From Nereida sp024640765 (GTDB lineage Bacteria; Pseudomonadota; Alphaproteobacteria; Rhodobacterales; Rhodobacteraceae), in assembly GCA_024640765.1 (NCBI GenBank), contig JAHEEK010000005.1, positions 62,001 to 126,000 on the forward strand: DNA of 64,000 bases, given 5' to 3'. Of this stretch, positions 34,396 through 43,099 are shown one piece after another. Made by a program: the position numbers and the translations under genes. The notes below the pieces were generated by a model. It made no database searches. It had not been told where the DNA came from and saw only the letters and a program-made list of their open reading frames with translations. Every line of letters begins with the position of its first letter. Position 1 is the stretch's first letter.

Positions 34396-36156
34396 ATGAC
34401 TGACAAACCCGCCTATCAGGTGCTTGCGCGTAAATACCGCCCCGAAACCTTTGCCGACCTTGTTGGCCAAGATGCGATGGTGCGCACGCTCAAAAACGCG
34501 TTTGAGGCTGACAGGATCGCTCAGGCCTTCGTGATGACGGGTATTCGCGGCACGGGTAAAACCACCACCGCACGGATTATCGCCAAGGGCATGAACTGCA
34601 TCGGCACTGATGGCACCAGTGGCCCCACGACTGGGCCATGCGGCGTTTGCGAGCACTGTACAGCGATCATGGAGGGGCGCCACGTTGACGTCATGGAGAT
34701 GGACGCCGCCTCACGTACTGGCGTCAATGACATCCGTGAAATCATCGAATCTGTCGCCTATCGCGCCGCTTCTGCGCGCTACAAAATATACATCATCGAT
34801 GAGGTGCACATGCTTAGTACCTCGGCGTTCAACGCCCTGCTGAAAACGCTCGAAGAACCGCCTGCACATGTCAAATTTATCTTTGCCACGACGGAGATCC
34901 GCAAAGTCCCAGTCACGGTGTTGTCACGGTGCCAGCGGTTTGACCTGCGCCGCATTGAGCCCGAAGTGCAAATTGCCCTGCTGCGCAAAATCGCCACCGG
35001 CGAAGGCGCTGAAATTACCGATGATGCGCTGGCCCTGATTACCCGGGCGGCTGAAGGCTCTGCGCGGGACGCCACATCACTATTGGACCAAGCCATCAGC
35101 CACGGAGCAGGCGAAACCACCGCTGATCAGGTGCGCGCAATGCTTGGCCTTGCGGACCGTGGGCGCGTTTTGGACCTGTTTGACATGATCCTCAAAGGTG
35201 ATGCGGCGGGTGCCTTATCAGAAATATCATCACAATACGCAGACGGCGCAGACCCCATGGCGGTTTTACGCGATTTAGCGGAAATCACCCACTGGACGAG
35301 CGTCGTTAAGATCACACCAGACGCTGCAGAGGACCCCACGATCGGCCCAGATGAGCGTGCGCGCGGCCAGGCAATGGCAGCGGCCTTACCGATGCGGGTG
35401 CTTACACGGATGTGGCAGATGCTGCTGAAAGCAATCGAAGAAGTCTCGCAGGCGCCGAACGCGATGATGGCGGCAGAAATGGCAATCATTCGCCTGACAC
35501 ACGTGGCGGACCTTCCGGCGCCAGATGACTTGGTGCGCAAACTCAAAGATATGACGCCCCCACCTGCAGCCCCCCAAAGCGGCGGCAACGGACCGGCTGG
35601 CGGCGGTGTTCAGATGTCGGGCGGAGCAAATACGTCAGCGGCTAGCCACGCAACATCCTCGGCTACACAGATGGGTGGCACCACCGCAGGCGCAACAGCA
35701 TTGGCCGTTGATCAAGGTCTTGCACGGTTCGCGACGTTTGAAACCGTGGTTGAACTGATCCGGACCCACCGCGATGTTAAGTTGCTGGTGGATGTGGAAA
35801 ATGGCGTGCGCCTGATCTCATATCAACCGGGGCGCATCACCTTTGCGCCCACTCCGAACGCACCCGCAGATCTGGCCCAAAAACTCGGCAGCCGTTTACA
35901 GGCGTGGACCGGCAACAGATGGGCCATCTCAATCGAGGCAGAGGGCGGCACAGAAACAATCGCTGAAAAGCGTGACGCTGCGGACCTTGCACTGAAAGCA
36001 GAAGCCTCGGCGCACCCGCTTGTCCAAGCGGTTTTTGATGCATTCCCAGACGCCAAAATCGTTAACATCAAAACCATGAAAGATCTCGAAACCACAGTCG
36101 CCGGTGAAGCACTGGCAGAAGTTGAGGACGAATGGGACCCCTTCGACGAGGACTGA
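34396..36156 (+). CDS. dnaX: DNA polymerase III subunits gamma and tau
   Basis: This 586-residue clamp-loader ATPase opens with AYQVLARKYRPETFADLVGQ. It has Walker A GIRGTGKTTTAR (49-60), a zinc-binding cluster (CGVCEHC) and DEVHM for Walker B, then a Gly/Ala-rich linker (about 390-440) and a C-terminal tau-like domain. The ATG at 34396 has GAGG 6 bases upstream; the frame is open back into the SRP RNA, so longer starts are not credible. I see no evident A-rich slippage site for making a separate gamma product. First gene of dnaX-membrane protein-ybaB-recR. Confidence 0.95.
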   Translation: MTDKPAYQVLARKYRPETFADLVGQDAMVRTLKNAFEADRIAQAFVMTGIRGTGKTTTARIIAKGMNCIGTDGTSGPTTGPCGVCEHCTAIMEGRHVDVMEMDAASRTGVNDIREIIESVAYRAASARYKIYIIDEVHMLSTSAFNALLKTLEEPPAHVKFIFATTEIRKVPVTVLSRCQRFDLRRIEPEVQIALLRKIATGEGAEITDDALALITRAAEGSARDATSLLDQAISHGAGETTADQVRAMLGLADRGRVLDLFDMILKGDAAGALSEISSQYADGADPMAVLRDLAEITHWTSVVKITPDAAEDPTIGPDERARGQAMAAALPMRVLTRMWQMLLKAIEEVSQAPNAMMAAEMAIIRLTHVADLPAPDDLVRKLKDMTPPPAAPQSGGNGPAGGGVQMSGGANTSAASHATSSATQMGGTTAGATALAVDQGLARFATFETVVELIRTHRDVKLLVDVENGVRLISYQPGRITFAPTPNAPADLAQKLGSRLQAWTGNRWAISIEAEGGTETIAEKRDAADLALKAEASAHPLVQAVFDAFPDAKIVNIKTMKDLETTVAGEALAEVEDEWDPFDED

Positions 36157-36557
36157 TTAGCACTGCAATCTTACTCGGGACAGCACCTCTGGCCGCTTAC
36201 GCGCAGACCAGCGTGTGCAGCAGTTTGCGACCCAACTGGGAAGCGGGCACCACGGCTACCGCAGTGGATGAGTTGGTAGCCCTTATGTCCACGCCCCCTT
36301 CGCTTATCTTACTTGTGGCGACAGCATTGGTGGTCAGGTTGCGTCACCAGTGGGGCGCACTGGTTGTTGTGTTGGCGTGGACTGCTTGGATGTCGACGCT
36401 CACGCTCGGAACGCCCGCGCCACTAACGCTACAAGCAATGGCGGAAGGCTGCATCGGCAGTTCTTCTCTGTTTATCACCACGGTCATCGCGCTATGTGTT
36501 GCGACGATCCTTTACACAACACGCGGGGCCAAAACGCCCCCAACCACGGAGAAATAA
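36132..36557 (+). CDS. Hypothetical membrane protein between dnaX and ybaB
   Basis: This 141-residue protein has a signal-like N terminus (LISTAILLGTAPLAAYAQ) and two hydrophobic segments (about 55-90 and 112-130). I recognise no family. Its ATG lies 25 bases inside the end of dnaX, and the ybaB start follows two bases after its stop, so the frame fits tightly into the operon and is probably translated. Cysteines occur after the signal region (SVCSSL) and in EGCIGSS. Function unknown. Confidence 0.6.
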   Translation: MGPLRRGLISTAILLGTAPLAAYAQTSVCSSLRPNWEAGTTATAVDELVALMSTPPSLILLVATALVVRLRHQWGALVVVLAWTAWMSTLTLGTPAPLTLQAMAEGCIGSSSLFITTVIALCVATILYTTRGAKTPPTTEK

Positions 36558-36559
36558 AG

Positions 36560-36895
36560 ATGTTCAAAGGCATGGGCGATATGGCCAAAATGATGAAGGC
36601 CGCCAAAGATATGCAATCCAAGATGGCCGAGATGCAAGACGACCTTGAGAACGTCACTGTAACGGGCGAAAGCGGTGCGGGTCTGGTCAAAGCGACCGCG
36701 ACTGCCAAAGGCATTTTGACAGGCCTCGACATTGATCCATCCATCTTTCACCCGGATGAAAAAGAAGTGGTTGAGGACCTGATCCTTGCAGCCATCAAAG
36801 ACGCACAGGCAAAAGCCGCGCAGAAGTCCCAAGAAGAAATGGGCAAGCTTACAGAAGGCCTTGGCCTGCCCGCTGACATGAAGCTGCCGTTCTAA
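36560..36895 (+). CDS. ybaB: YbaB/EbfC-family nucleoid-associated protein
   Basis: This 111-residue DNA-binding protein starts MFKGMGDMAKMMKAAKDMQSK and has a helix rich in Met and Lys, then the beta core (GLVKATATAKGILTGLDIDPS) and a closing helix. It forms tweezer-like dimers on DNA. It sits between dnaX and recR as in most bacteria, 8 bases upstream of recR. GGAG lies about 10 bases before the start. Confidence 0.94.
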   Translation: MFKGMGDMAKMMKAAKDMQSKMAEMQDDLENVTVTGESGAGLVKATATAKGILTGLDIDPSIFHPDEKEVVEDLILAAIKDAQAKAAQKSQEEMGKLTEGLGLPADMKLPF

Positions 36896-36903
36896 ACACC
36901 GCT

Positions 36904-37494
36904 ATGGCCCACTCCACGGATCTTGAAACACTCATTGATATGATGGCCAAACTTCCGGGGTTGGGCCCGCGCTCTGCGCGCCGTGCTGTGCTGCATATGA
37001 TCAAGAAAAAGTCACTGCTGCTCAGCCCGCTGGCGGATGTCATGCAAACGGTCGCTGCAACTGCGCGGGAATGTCTGAACTGCGGAGACGTCGGGACGAC
37101 GGATCTGTGTGAGATTTGCGAAAATGAAAAACGCGCAAACGGCCAGATTTGCGTGGTTGAGGACGTGGCAGATTTGTGGGCCATGGAACGCTCGCGGGTT
37201 TTCAAAGGCCGCTATCACGTGTTGGGCGGCACACTCAGCGCGCTTGACGCTATTGGGCCCGATGAGTTGCGCATCCCACGCTTGCTTGACCGTATCCGAA
37301 CCGAAGAAATCAGCGAAGTAATTCTGGCCCTCAACGCCACAATCGACGGGCAAACGACGGCGCATTATATCGCTGATCAATTGCCTGATCTTGAGGTCAC
37401 TTCATTGGCCCAAGGTGTCCCGATTGGCGGTGAGTTGGACTATCTGGATGACGGCACGATCAGCGCGGCGCTCAACGCCCGCAAATCTTTCTGA
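36904..37494 (+). CDS. recR: Recombination mediator RecR
   Basis: This 196-residue protein has a helix-hairpin-helix (KLPGLGPRSARR, about 16-27), a C4 zinc finger (CLNCGDVG...CEIC) and a Toprim domain (ICVVEDVADLWAME, then GRYHVLGGTLSALD). With RecF/RecO it loads RecA on gapped DNA. Last gene of the dnaX operon; a strong hairpin terminator lies 25 bases after the stop. Confidence 0.95.
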   Translation: MAHSTDLETLIDMMAKLPGLGPRSARRAVLHMIKKKSLLLSPLADVMQTVAATARECLNCGDVGTTDLCEICENEKRANGQICVVEDVADLWAMERSRVFKGRYHVLGGTLSALDAIGPDELRIPRLLDRIRTEEISEVILALNATIDGQTTAHYIADQLPDLEVTSLAQGVPIGGELDYLDDGTISAALNARKSF

Positions 37495-37518
37495 AGCCCT
37501 AAGGTAGACACAAATGAA

Positions 37519-37560
37519 AAACGGCGACGCCTTTCCTCAAGGCGCCGCCGTTTATAATTT
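37519..37560. terminator. Bidirectional terminator between recR and the TrcR-type regulator
   Basis: The 15-base arms AAACGGCGACGCCTT and AAGGCGCCGCCGTTT pair with a single mismatch around a 5-base loop. T-rich sequence follows on the plus strand and an A-run precedes it, so it can end both the dnaX-recR transcript and the convergent regulator transcript. Confidence 0.88.
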
Positions 37561-37580
37561 CTTCTGAGCAAACGCGTATC

Positions 37581-38342
37581 TTACGCGTTGTCATCCTCAT
37601 CAGCATCAGCTTCTGCATCAGGTGCCGGTGACTTGAACAAACTCTCCGCATCATACTGCGGCTCTGCTTCTTCGGGCTCAGGTGTGCTATCACCAAGCGT
37701 GAAGGCCTCAAGACCCGCAATAGAGCTTGGCATCTTGGGTTCTTCGACACCCAAAGACTGCTCTGTGCTTACCAACTTACGGCGCTCATCATCAGACATG
37801 ACACCGCCTTCTTTGGCCTTTTTCGCATTTGCCTTTTGAACAGCTGTGTCCAATTCAGACTGCTTACACAGACCAAGCGCTACTGGATCAATCGGCTGAA
37901 TGTTTTGGATGTTCCAATGGGTGCGCTCACGGATCGCTTGGATCGTTGGCTTGGTTGTGCCGACCAGTTTGCCGATCTGACCATCAGACAGCTCTGGGTG
38001 GAACTTAACCAACCAATAGATCGACGCAGGACGGTCCTGACGTTTTGACAGTGGTGTGTAGCGCGGACCACGGCGCTTTTCTTCACCCACAGCAGCTTGG
38101 TAGAACTTCAGCTTGAGTGAGTGTAGCGGATTCTTTTCCGCTGCTTCAATCTCTTCGGCTGTCAGCTGGTTATTGGCGACGGGGTCAAACCCCTTCACGC
38201 CAGCCGCAACATCCCCATCAGCAATACCTTGGACTTCCAACTCATGCAGGCCACAGAAATCTGCGATCTGCTTGAAGGTCATCGTGGTGTTGTCACACAG
38301 CCAAACAGCTGTTGCTTTTGCCATAATCGGTTTGCCAGACAT
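37581..38342 (-). CDS. DUF1013 family regulator (cell cycle transcriptional regulator TrcR type)
   Basis: This 253-residue alphaproteobacterial protein has two helix-turn-helix-like segments (TFKQIADFCGLHELEVQGI at about 23-41 and LSDGQIGKLVGTTKPTIQAIRE at about 118-139). It also has the conserved KRRGPRYTPLSKRQDRPASIYWLVKFHPEL and a strongly acidic C-terminal tail (about 220-253). The family is conserved across Alphaproteobacteria and is annotated as a cell-cycle regulator; its DNA targets are not evident here. ATG 38342 has AAGGAG 8 bases upstream. Monocistronic, facing the recR operon. Confidence 0.85.
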   Translation of the reverse strand: MSGKPIMAKATAVWLCDNTTMTFKQIADFCGLHELEVQGIADGDVAAGVKGFDPVANNQLTAEEIEAAEKNPLHSLKLKFYQAAVGEEKRRGPRYTPLSKRQDRPASIYWLVKFHPELSDGQIGKLVGTTKPTIQAIRERTHWNIQNIQPIDPVALGLCKQSELDTAVQKANAKKAKEGGVMSDDERRKLVSTEQSLGVEEPKMPSSIAGLEAFTLGDSTPEPEEAEPQYDAESLFKSPAPDAEADADEDDNA

Positions 38343-38474
38343 AAGATGTCTCCTTTCATTAAACGTGCCTTCCCCGCGACCTTAAATCGGTCTGCCCTCG
38401 TTCGGGCGGGTTCACATTGTCGGGGAACTTGCATGACCGTATAAGGACACCACTACGGTTTGGGAAGTGTAAAC

Positions 38475-39107
38475 ATGCGTTGGTTATTTGCTCTACTGAT
38501 ATCAAGCTCAATCGCCCAGGCGGCGGGCGAGAAATCTGGTGATTTTGATTATTACGTGCTGGCCTTGTCATGGTCGCCTACGTGGTGCGCGCTTGAGGGT
38601 GACGCGCGAGGCTCAGCGCAATGCGCAGATGACGCAAATTTTGGGTGGGTTCTGCACGGGCTTTGGCCGCAATACAACAAAGGCTGGCCGTCTTACTGCC
38701 CCACCCCAGAACGTGCTGCATCCCGCGCACAGACAGCCGAAATGGCTGATATCATGGGCACGGCGGGTTCTGCTTGGCATCAATGGAAGAAACACGGCAC
38801 CTGTTCAGGGCTGTCTGCGGCGCGCTATTTTGGCACCGCCCGCACAGCCTACGGGCAGATCAACCGGCCCGAAGTTTTCCGCAAACTAGAACGTGCTGTT
38901 GAGGTTCCAGCACAAGTGATCGAAGAGGCTTTCGTAAAGACGAACCCAACGTTGGCGTCCGATATGATCACAGTCACCTGCAAATCTGCGCGCGTCCAAG
39001 AAGTACGCGTTTGCCTCTCAAAGGACGACCTGACGCCAGTCACGTGCGGTTCAGACGTGCGGCGCGACTGTACATTGGACGATGCCCTTTTGGACCCAAT
39101 CCGTTAA
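38475..39107 (+). CDS. Secreted ribonuclease T2 family protein
   Basis: This 210-residue protein has a signal peptide (MRWLFALLISSSIAQA). The two RNase T2 active-site blocks are present: WVLHGLWPQY (CAS I, catalytic His) and HQWKKHGTCS (CAS II, Glu replaced by the Gln-Trp-Lys-Lys-His arrangement seen in some bacterial members). At least six cysteines suggest disulfides, consistent with the periplasm. It probably scavenges extracellular or periplasmic RNA. ATG 38475 is preferred over an in-frame TTG at 38460 because it starts the signal peptide. Confidence 0.9.
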   Translation: MRWLFALLISSSIAQAAGEKSGDFDYYVLALSWSPTWCALEGDARGSAQCADDANFGWVLHGLWPQYNKGWPSYCPTPERAASRAQTAEMADIMGTAGSAWHQWKKHGTCSGLSAARYFGTARTAYGQINRPEVFRKLERAVEVPAQVIEEAFVKTNPTLASDMITVTCKSARVQEVRVCLSKDDLTPVTCGSDVRRDCTLDDALLDPIR

Positions 39108-39160
39108 GCCATTGCGGACGCGACACAGGCACTTGGGCCCTCGCCACCCAAAAGGCTGGC

Positions 39161-40150
39161 CTAGCCACTCACTTTCAGAACGATTTTACCAATGTGTTCG
39201 CTGCTTTCCATACGTGCGTGCGCCTTGGCCGCGTCTGTAAGTGCGAACTCACTGTCCATCACCACTTTGACACGGCCCGCTTCAAGCATGGGCCACACCG
39301 TATCACTCAGCTCTGTTGCGATCTGCGCTTTAGCAAAATCAGACTGTGGACGCAGGGTTGATCCCGTGATCGACAGCCGCCTCATCATGACGTGAGCAAA
39401 GTTCAGAGCCACTTTTGGGCCCTGCAAAAAGGCAATCTGAATAAGCCGCCCATCATCTGCCAAGGCACTGATATTGCGCGGAATGTAATCACCACCAACC
39501 ATATCAAGGATCATATTGGCGCGGCCGTTTTCTTTAAGGATGGCCACGAAGTCTTCGGCGCGATAATTGATCGCCCGCTCGGCCCCGAGACCTGCGCACA
39601 CGGCGCATTTTTCTGCCGTTCCAGCAGTTGCAAAAACCCGCGCGCCCGCGGCATTGGCAAGCTGAATGGCCGTCGTACCGATGCCACTTGACCCACCATG
39701 AATAAGCACCCGCTCACCCGCCTTAAGCCCGCCGCGCATGAACATATTGGACCAAACGGTAAAGTAGTTTTCGGGCAGACAGGCCGCCTGCATTAACTCA
39801 GTACCGGCAGGAACAGGCAAACAGTGCGCCGCGGGTGTCGCCACAAATTCTGCATAGCCACCACCGGGCAGCAAAGCGCAGACCATCTCACCAACGGCAG
39901 GCCATACAACGCCGGCACCAACCTCAACAACCTCGCCAGACGCTTCGAGGCCCGGCAGATCGCTGGCACCTTTAGGTGGCGCATAAGACCCCGCACGCTG
40001 CAGCGCATCAGGCCGGTTTACCCCCGCATAGGCAACTTTGATCACTACCTCACCGTGCCCCGCGCGCGGCACAGGACGCTCGCATAGCTGCAATACTTCT
40101 GGGCCACCTGCTTGGGTAATCTCAACTGCCTTCATCATCCGCGCATCCAT
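39161..40150 (-). CDS. NAD(P)H-quinone oxidoreductase (zinc-free MDR, PIG3-like)
   Basis: This 329-residue medium-chain dehydrogenase/reductase reads MKAVEITQAGGPEVLQL at its N-terminal core. The GroES-like domain includes GVNRPDALQRAGSYAPPKGASDLPGLEASG, and the NADPH-binding loop is VLIHGGSSGIGTTAIQLA (about 145-162). The ligands for a structural zinc are absent, as in quinone oxidoreductases. The start is uncertain: ATG 40150, 40138 or 40135 are all in frame, and none has a strong ribosome site. It is downstream of the COQ9 gene on the same strand, which may reflect a shared quinone theme. Confidence 0.85.
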   Translation of the reverse strand: MDARMMKAVEITQAGGPEVLQLCERPVPRAGHGEVVIKVAYAGVNRPDALQRAGSYAPPKGASDLPGLEASGEVVEVGAGVVWPAVGEMVCALLPGGGYAEFVATPAAHCLPVPAGTELMQAACLPENYFTVWSNMFMRGGLKAGERVLIHGGSSGIGTTAIQLANAAGARVFATAGTAEKCAVCAGLGAERAINYRAEDFVAILKENGRANMILDMVGGDYIPRNISALADDGRLIQIAFLQGPKVALNFAHVMMRRLSITGSTLRPQSDFAKAQIATELSDTVWPMLEAGRVKVVMDSEFALTDAAKAHARMESSEHIGKIVLKVSG

Positions 40151-40166
40151 TCGTTCTGTCTGTGGC

Positions 40167-40871
40167 TTAGCTTTGATCGCCGCGCCACATGCCCGGTAAA
40201 TCGGTAGGCGGGGCGAATTGTGTTGGCGCTTTGATTTGGCTCATCAACCAGTTCGGTCCCGCCATAAGCTTGGACAACGCGGGGTTTGAGTTCACCTGCG
40301 CTTTGACTTTTTCAAACTGCATCACGTTTTCAATGCGACGATCGATGAAATCCCAAGTTGCCTGCGTTTCAGTGGTGTCATCACCCAGCCAATACAAAAC
40401 CGTCGAGGCATAAACACCGGACAAGGTCGCCCGCTTTGTATACCAATTCACGTCCTCAGAGGTATCACCCAACACAGTCCAAATCGCATCTGCAGTACCC
40501 CAAATCAACTTGGCACCATCAGCGGCCAGATGTGGCAATGCAAAAAGGGTCGTGCCCCGCTGTACCGCCTCTTTATCCATAATCAATTCAAATCGGGTAC
40601 GCAGCGCAAACGCGACTTTCTGTCGGAACTTCATCTCAGTCAGATCTGCTGCTTTGACGGCTGCAATCATCGCTTCGTCACCGCGTTTGTGAAACGCAAT
40701 CGCCAGATCAATCGCACCGCGTGGACACACAGACTTGGCTAAACCAATGTCCATGCCCGAATCGCGCACAGCCGCTTTAAAAGTGGCATCGGACCACCCA
40801 TCAAAAGCAACATGCATCAATGCAGCTTCAAGAAGTTCTTGCTTTGCAATGTCATAAGGGGCGGCAGGCAT
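40167..40871 (-). CDS. COQ9 family protein (ubiquinone biosynthesis)
   Basis: This 234-residue alpha-helical protein resembles mitochondrial COQ9 with a TetR-like N-terminal fold (AKQELLEAALMHVAFDGWSDATFKAAVRDSGM). The lipid-binding region includes the conserved DVNWYTKRATLSGVYASTVLYWL. COQ9 proteins support COQ7-dependent hydroxylation in ubiquinone synthesis. ATG 40871 has AAGGAG about 10 bases upstream; a longer in-frame start at 40907 lacks one. Divergent from rpsU, an arrangement common in Alphaproteobacteria. Confidence 0.9.
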   Translation of the reverse strand: MPAAPYDIAKQELLEAALMHVAFDGWSDATFKAAVRDSGMDIGLAKSVCPRGAIDLAIAFHKRGDEAMIAAVKAADLTEMKFRQKVAFALRTRFELIMDKEAVQRGTTLFALPHLAADGAKLIWGTADAIWTVLGDTSEDVNWYTKRATLSGVYASTVLYWLGDDTTETQATWDFIDRRIENVMQFEKVKAQVNSNPALSKLMAGPNWLMSQIKAPTQFAPPTDLPGMWRGDQS

Positions 40872-40982
40872 CAGGCTTCTCCTTCTCAATAGGGCTATAC
40901 TAGACACATAGGGCGCCGGTTGCTATACGGCCAGTTCCTGCAATTCCATGCGACTTCAAACTAGAAAGGTGGTGAAAACCAC

Positions 40983-41189
40983 ATGCAGGTTAGTGTTCGC
41001 GACAACAATGTTGAACAAGCCCTCCGAGCTCTGAAAAAGAAGCTCCAGCGTGAAGGTGTTTTTCGTGAAATGAAGCTAAAGCAACATTTCGAAAAACCTT
41101 CCGTGAAAAAAGCGCGCGAGAATGATGAAGCTATCCGTCGTGCCCGTAAATTGGCACGTAAGAAAGCACAGCGCGAAGGTATGCTCTAA
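40983..41189 (+). CDS. rpsU: 30S ribosomal protein S21
   Basis: This 68-residue highly basic protein begins MQVSVRDNNVEQALRALKKK and has the family-conserved RRARKLARKKAQREG end. It binds the small subunit near the anti-Shine-Dalgarno region. An AGAAAGGTGG ribosome site precedes it. Monocistronic with its own terminator. Confidence 0.96.
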   Translation: MQVSVRDNNVEQALRALKKKLQREGVFREMKLKQHFEKPSVKKARENDEAIRRARKLARKKAQREGML

Positions 41190-41222
41190 AAGCTGCTCAA
41201 TACGCAACGCCAAAGAGTTAAG

Positions 41223-41255
41223 CCCTCGCAAAGTAATTTGCGGGGGTTTTATTTT
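41223..41255 (+). terminator. Intrinsic terminator after rpsU
   Basis: Arms CCCTCGCAAA (41223-41232) and TTTGCGGGGG (41237-41246) pair with one G-T wobble around a 4-base loop, followed by TTTTATTTT. Confidence 0.92.
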
Positions 41256-41324
41256 GGGTGATTTCCATAGCGTGCGTGCGATGACACAGCCCAAAAGGAC
41301 CACGGCCCTCATTCCGCAAACAAA

Positions 41325-41786
41325 TTAAACGGGAAGCGCTGTTGTTTTGAAGACTGTCCGTAGCGCAAAACTTGATTGCATGGTTTGCACGCCCGGCAAA
41401 CGCGCAAGGTAGCGGCGGTGAATGGCTGCGAAATCATCCGTATCAGACGCCACGACCTTAAGCAGATAATCCGCACTGCCGGCCATCAAATGACACTCAA
41501 GAACATTGGGAATACGCGCCACAGCTTTTTCGAAGGCATCAAGCACCTCATCCGCTTGGGTCGACAGAGTAATCTCGACGAAAACAGTCGTCGGCAATCC
41601 GATTTTGCGTGGATCCACCATCGCTACGTAATTGCGAATAAAGCCGTCATTCTCTAAGCGTTGCACACGCCGATGGCACGCAGATGCTGACAGGTTCACC
41701 GCATCAGACAATTCAGCATTGGACATGCGCCCAGACTTCTGTAGCACCTTAAGAATACGGCAATCGGTGTCATCAAGTGGCGTCAA
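41325..41786 (-). CDS. Lrp/AsnC-family transcriptional regulator (AldR-like)
   Basis: This 153-residue protein has the N-terminal winged helix (TDCRILKVLQKSGRMSNAELSDAVNLSASACHRRVQRLENDGFI) and a C-terminal RAM ligand-binding domain. I place the start at TTG 41786, giving MTPLDDTDCRIL with GGAGG about 9 bases upstream; this matches the family's usual N terminus and length, whereas upstream ATGs would add about 80 residues running into the divergent promoter. It is divergent from alanine dehydrogenase, so it probably senses alanine or leucine and controls ald. Confidence 0.88.
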   Translation of the reverse strand: MTPLDDTDCRILKVLQKSGRMSNAELSDAVNLSASACHRRVQRLENDGFIRNYVAMVDPRKIGLPTTVFVEITLSTQADEVLDAFEKAVARIPNVLECHLMAGSADYLLKVVASDTDDFAAIHRRYLARLPGVQTMQSSFALRTVFKTTALPV

Positions 41787-41829
41787 TTCGAATATCCTCC
41801 GCAGTAATTCGAAATAAGTAGAATATTCT
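41784..41829. promoter_or_regulatory. Candidate Lrp-family operator array in the regulator-ald intergenic region
   Basis: Two AATTCGAA palindrome-like repeats (41785-41792 and 41806-41813) are spaced exactly 21 bases apart, two helical turns. They are followed by the perfect palindrome AGAATATTCT (41820-41829). The first repeat overlaps the regulator's start codon, suggesting autoregulation; the cluster faces the ald promoter. AT-rich, phased palindromes are typical of Lrp-family octamer binding. Binding is inferred. Confidence 0.45.
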
Positions 41830-41922
41830 TGCGTTAAGCGCCATATCAACCAGTCAATTAAGTGAGAAAATGCGCGTATTCTAGGCGAACGTCCCTTCAG
41901 ATCGTTAACAGGAGGGAACATC

Positions 41923-43038
41923 ATGAAACTGGGATGTCCAAAAGAAATTAAGCCACAAGAGTTCCGCGTTGGGATGACCCCCAATGCCGCCGCCGAAGCG
42001 GTTTTACGCGGCCACAGCGTTGTCATCGAAAAAGGCGCAGGCCTTGGCGCTGGCTTTGCCGACAGCGATTACGAAACAGCTGGTGCTACCATGCTGGACA
42101 CAGCAGCAGAGATTTTTGCCACCGCCGACATGATCGTGAAAGTGAAAGAGCCCCAAGCCGCAGAGCGCAAAATGCTGCGTGAAGGACAGTTGCTGTTCAC
42201 CTACTTGCACCTTGCGCCCGATCCCGAGCAGACCAAAGATTTGCTGGCATCCGGCGCGACCTGCATCGCATACGAAACGGTAACAGATGACCGTGGCGGC
42301 CTTCCTTTGCTAGCCCCGATGTCCGAAGTCGCAGGCCGCTTAGCCCCGCAAGTAGGTGCATGGACACTGCAGAAAGCAAACGGCGGACGTGGTGTGCTTA
42401 TGGGCGGCGTACCCGGCGTCGGCCCTGCAAAAGTAGTTGTCATTGGCGGCGGTGTCGTCGGCACACATGCGGCAAAAATTGCCGCTGGAATGGGCGCAGA
42501 TGTAACCGTTCTAGACCGCTCTCTGCCTCGTTTGCGCTATTTGGATGACGTCTTTGGCGGGAGCTTCAAAAACGGCTATGCCAGTGCGGGCAACACGGCA
42601 GAATTAGTACAACAAGCGGACATGGTCATCGGTGCAGTCCTAATTCCCGGTGCGGCTGCTCCCAAACTGGTCAGCCGTGCGCAGCTTTCTGAAATGAAGC
42701 CAGGGGCGGCCCTTGTGGATGTGGCCATTGACCAAGGTGGATGTTTTGAAACATCCAAAGCCACCACACACCAAGACCCGATCTATGATGTGGATGGGAT
42801 CATGCATTATTGCGTTGCGAACATGCCGGGCGCTGTTGCGCGCACGTCGACCATCGCCCTTGGTAACGCGACAATGCCCTTCATGCTGGCCCTTGCCGAC
42901 AAGGGATGGAAGCAGGCCTGCATTGATGATCCGCACCTTGCAAACGGGCTAAATGTACATGACGGCAAGCTAACATATTTTGCTGTGGGCAAGGCCCTTG
43001 GCATTGATGTCACGTCAACATCTGTCATCCTGAAATAA
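41923..43038 (+). CDS. ald: Alanine dehydrogenase
   Basis: This 371-residue NAD-dependent enzyme interconverts L-alanine and pyruvate plus ammonia. It begins MKLGCPKEIKPQEFRVGMTP, has the substrate-binding Arg15 region and Lys/His in KVKEPQ and FTYLHLA, and the nucleotide fold KVVVIGGGVVGTHAAKIAAGMGADVTVLD (about 168-196). AGGAGGG lies 7 bases upstream of the ATG. Divergent from an Lrp-type regulator that probably controls it. In marine heterotrophs it feeds alanine nitrogen and carbon into central metabolism. Confidence 0.96.
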   Translation: MKLGCPKEIKPQEFRVGMTPNAAAEAVLRGHSVVIEKGAGLGAGFADSDYETAGATMLDTAAEIFATADMIVKVKEPQAAERKMLREGQLLFTYLHLAPDPEQTKDLLASGATCIAYETVTDDRGGLPLLAPMSEVAGRLAPQVGAWTLQKANGGRGVLMGGVPGVGPAKVVVIGGGVVGTHAAKIAAGMGADVTVLDRSLPRLRYLDDVFGGSFKNGYASAGNTAELVQQADMVIGAVLIPGAAAPKLVSRAQLSEMKPGAALVDVAIDQGGCFETSKATTHQDPIYDVDGIMHYCVANMPGAVARTSTIALGNATMPFMLALADKGWKQACIDDPHLANGLNVHDGKLTYFAVGKALGIDVTSTSVILK

Positions 43039-43044
43039 GCGAAA

Positions 43045-43068
43045 GGCCCGCCAATACGCCGGCGGGCC
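43045..43068 (+). terminator. GC-rich hairpin after ald
   Basis: Perfect 8-base arms GGCCCGCC and GGCGGGCC flank an 8-base loop, 6 bases after the ald stop. The following bases are CTCTCC rather than a T-run, so it may be a weak or factor-assisted terminator. It also separates the convergent mscL gene. Confidence 0.55.
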
Positions 43069-43099
43069 CTCTCCACACTACATGATAGCGAGTAACAAT

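Noticed and set aside
34396..36156. Programmed frameshift site producing a short gamma form of DnaX
   Set aside because: I found no A-rich slippery heptamer followed by a stem-loop in the expected region.
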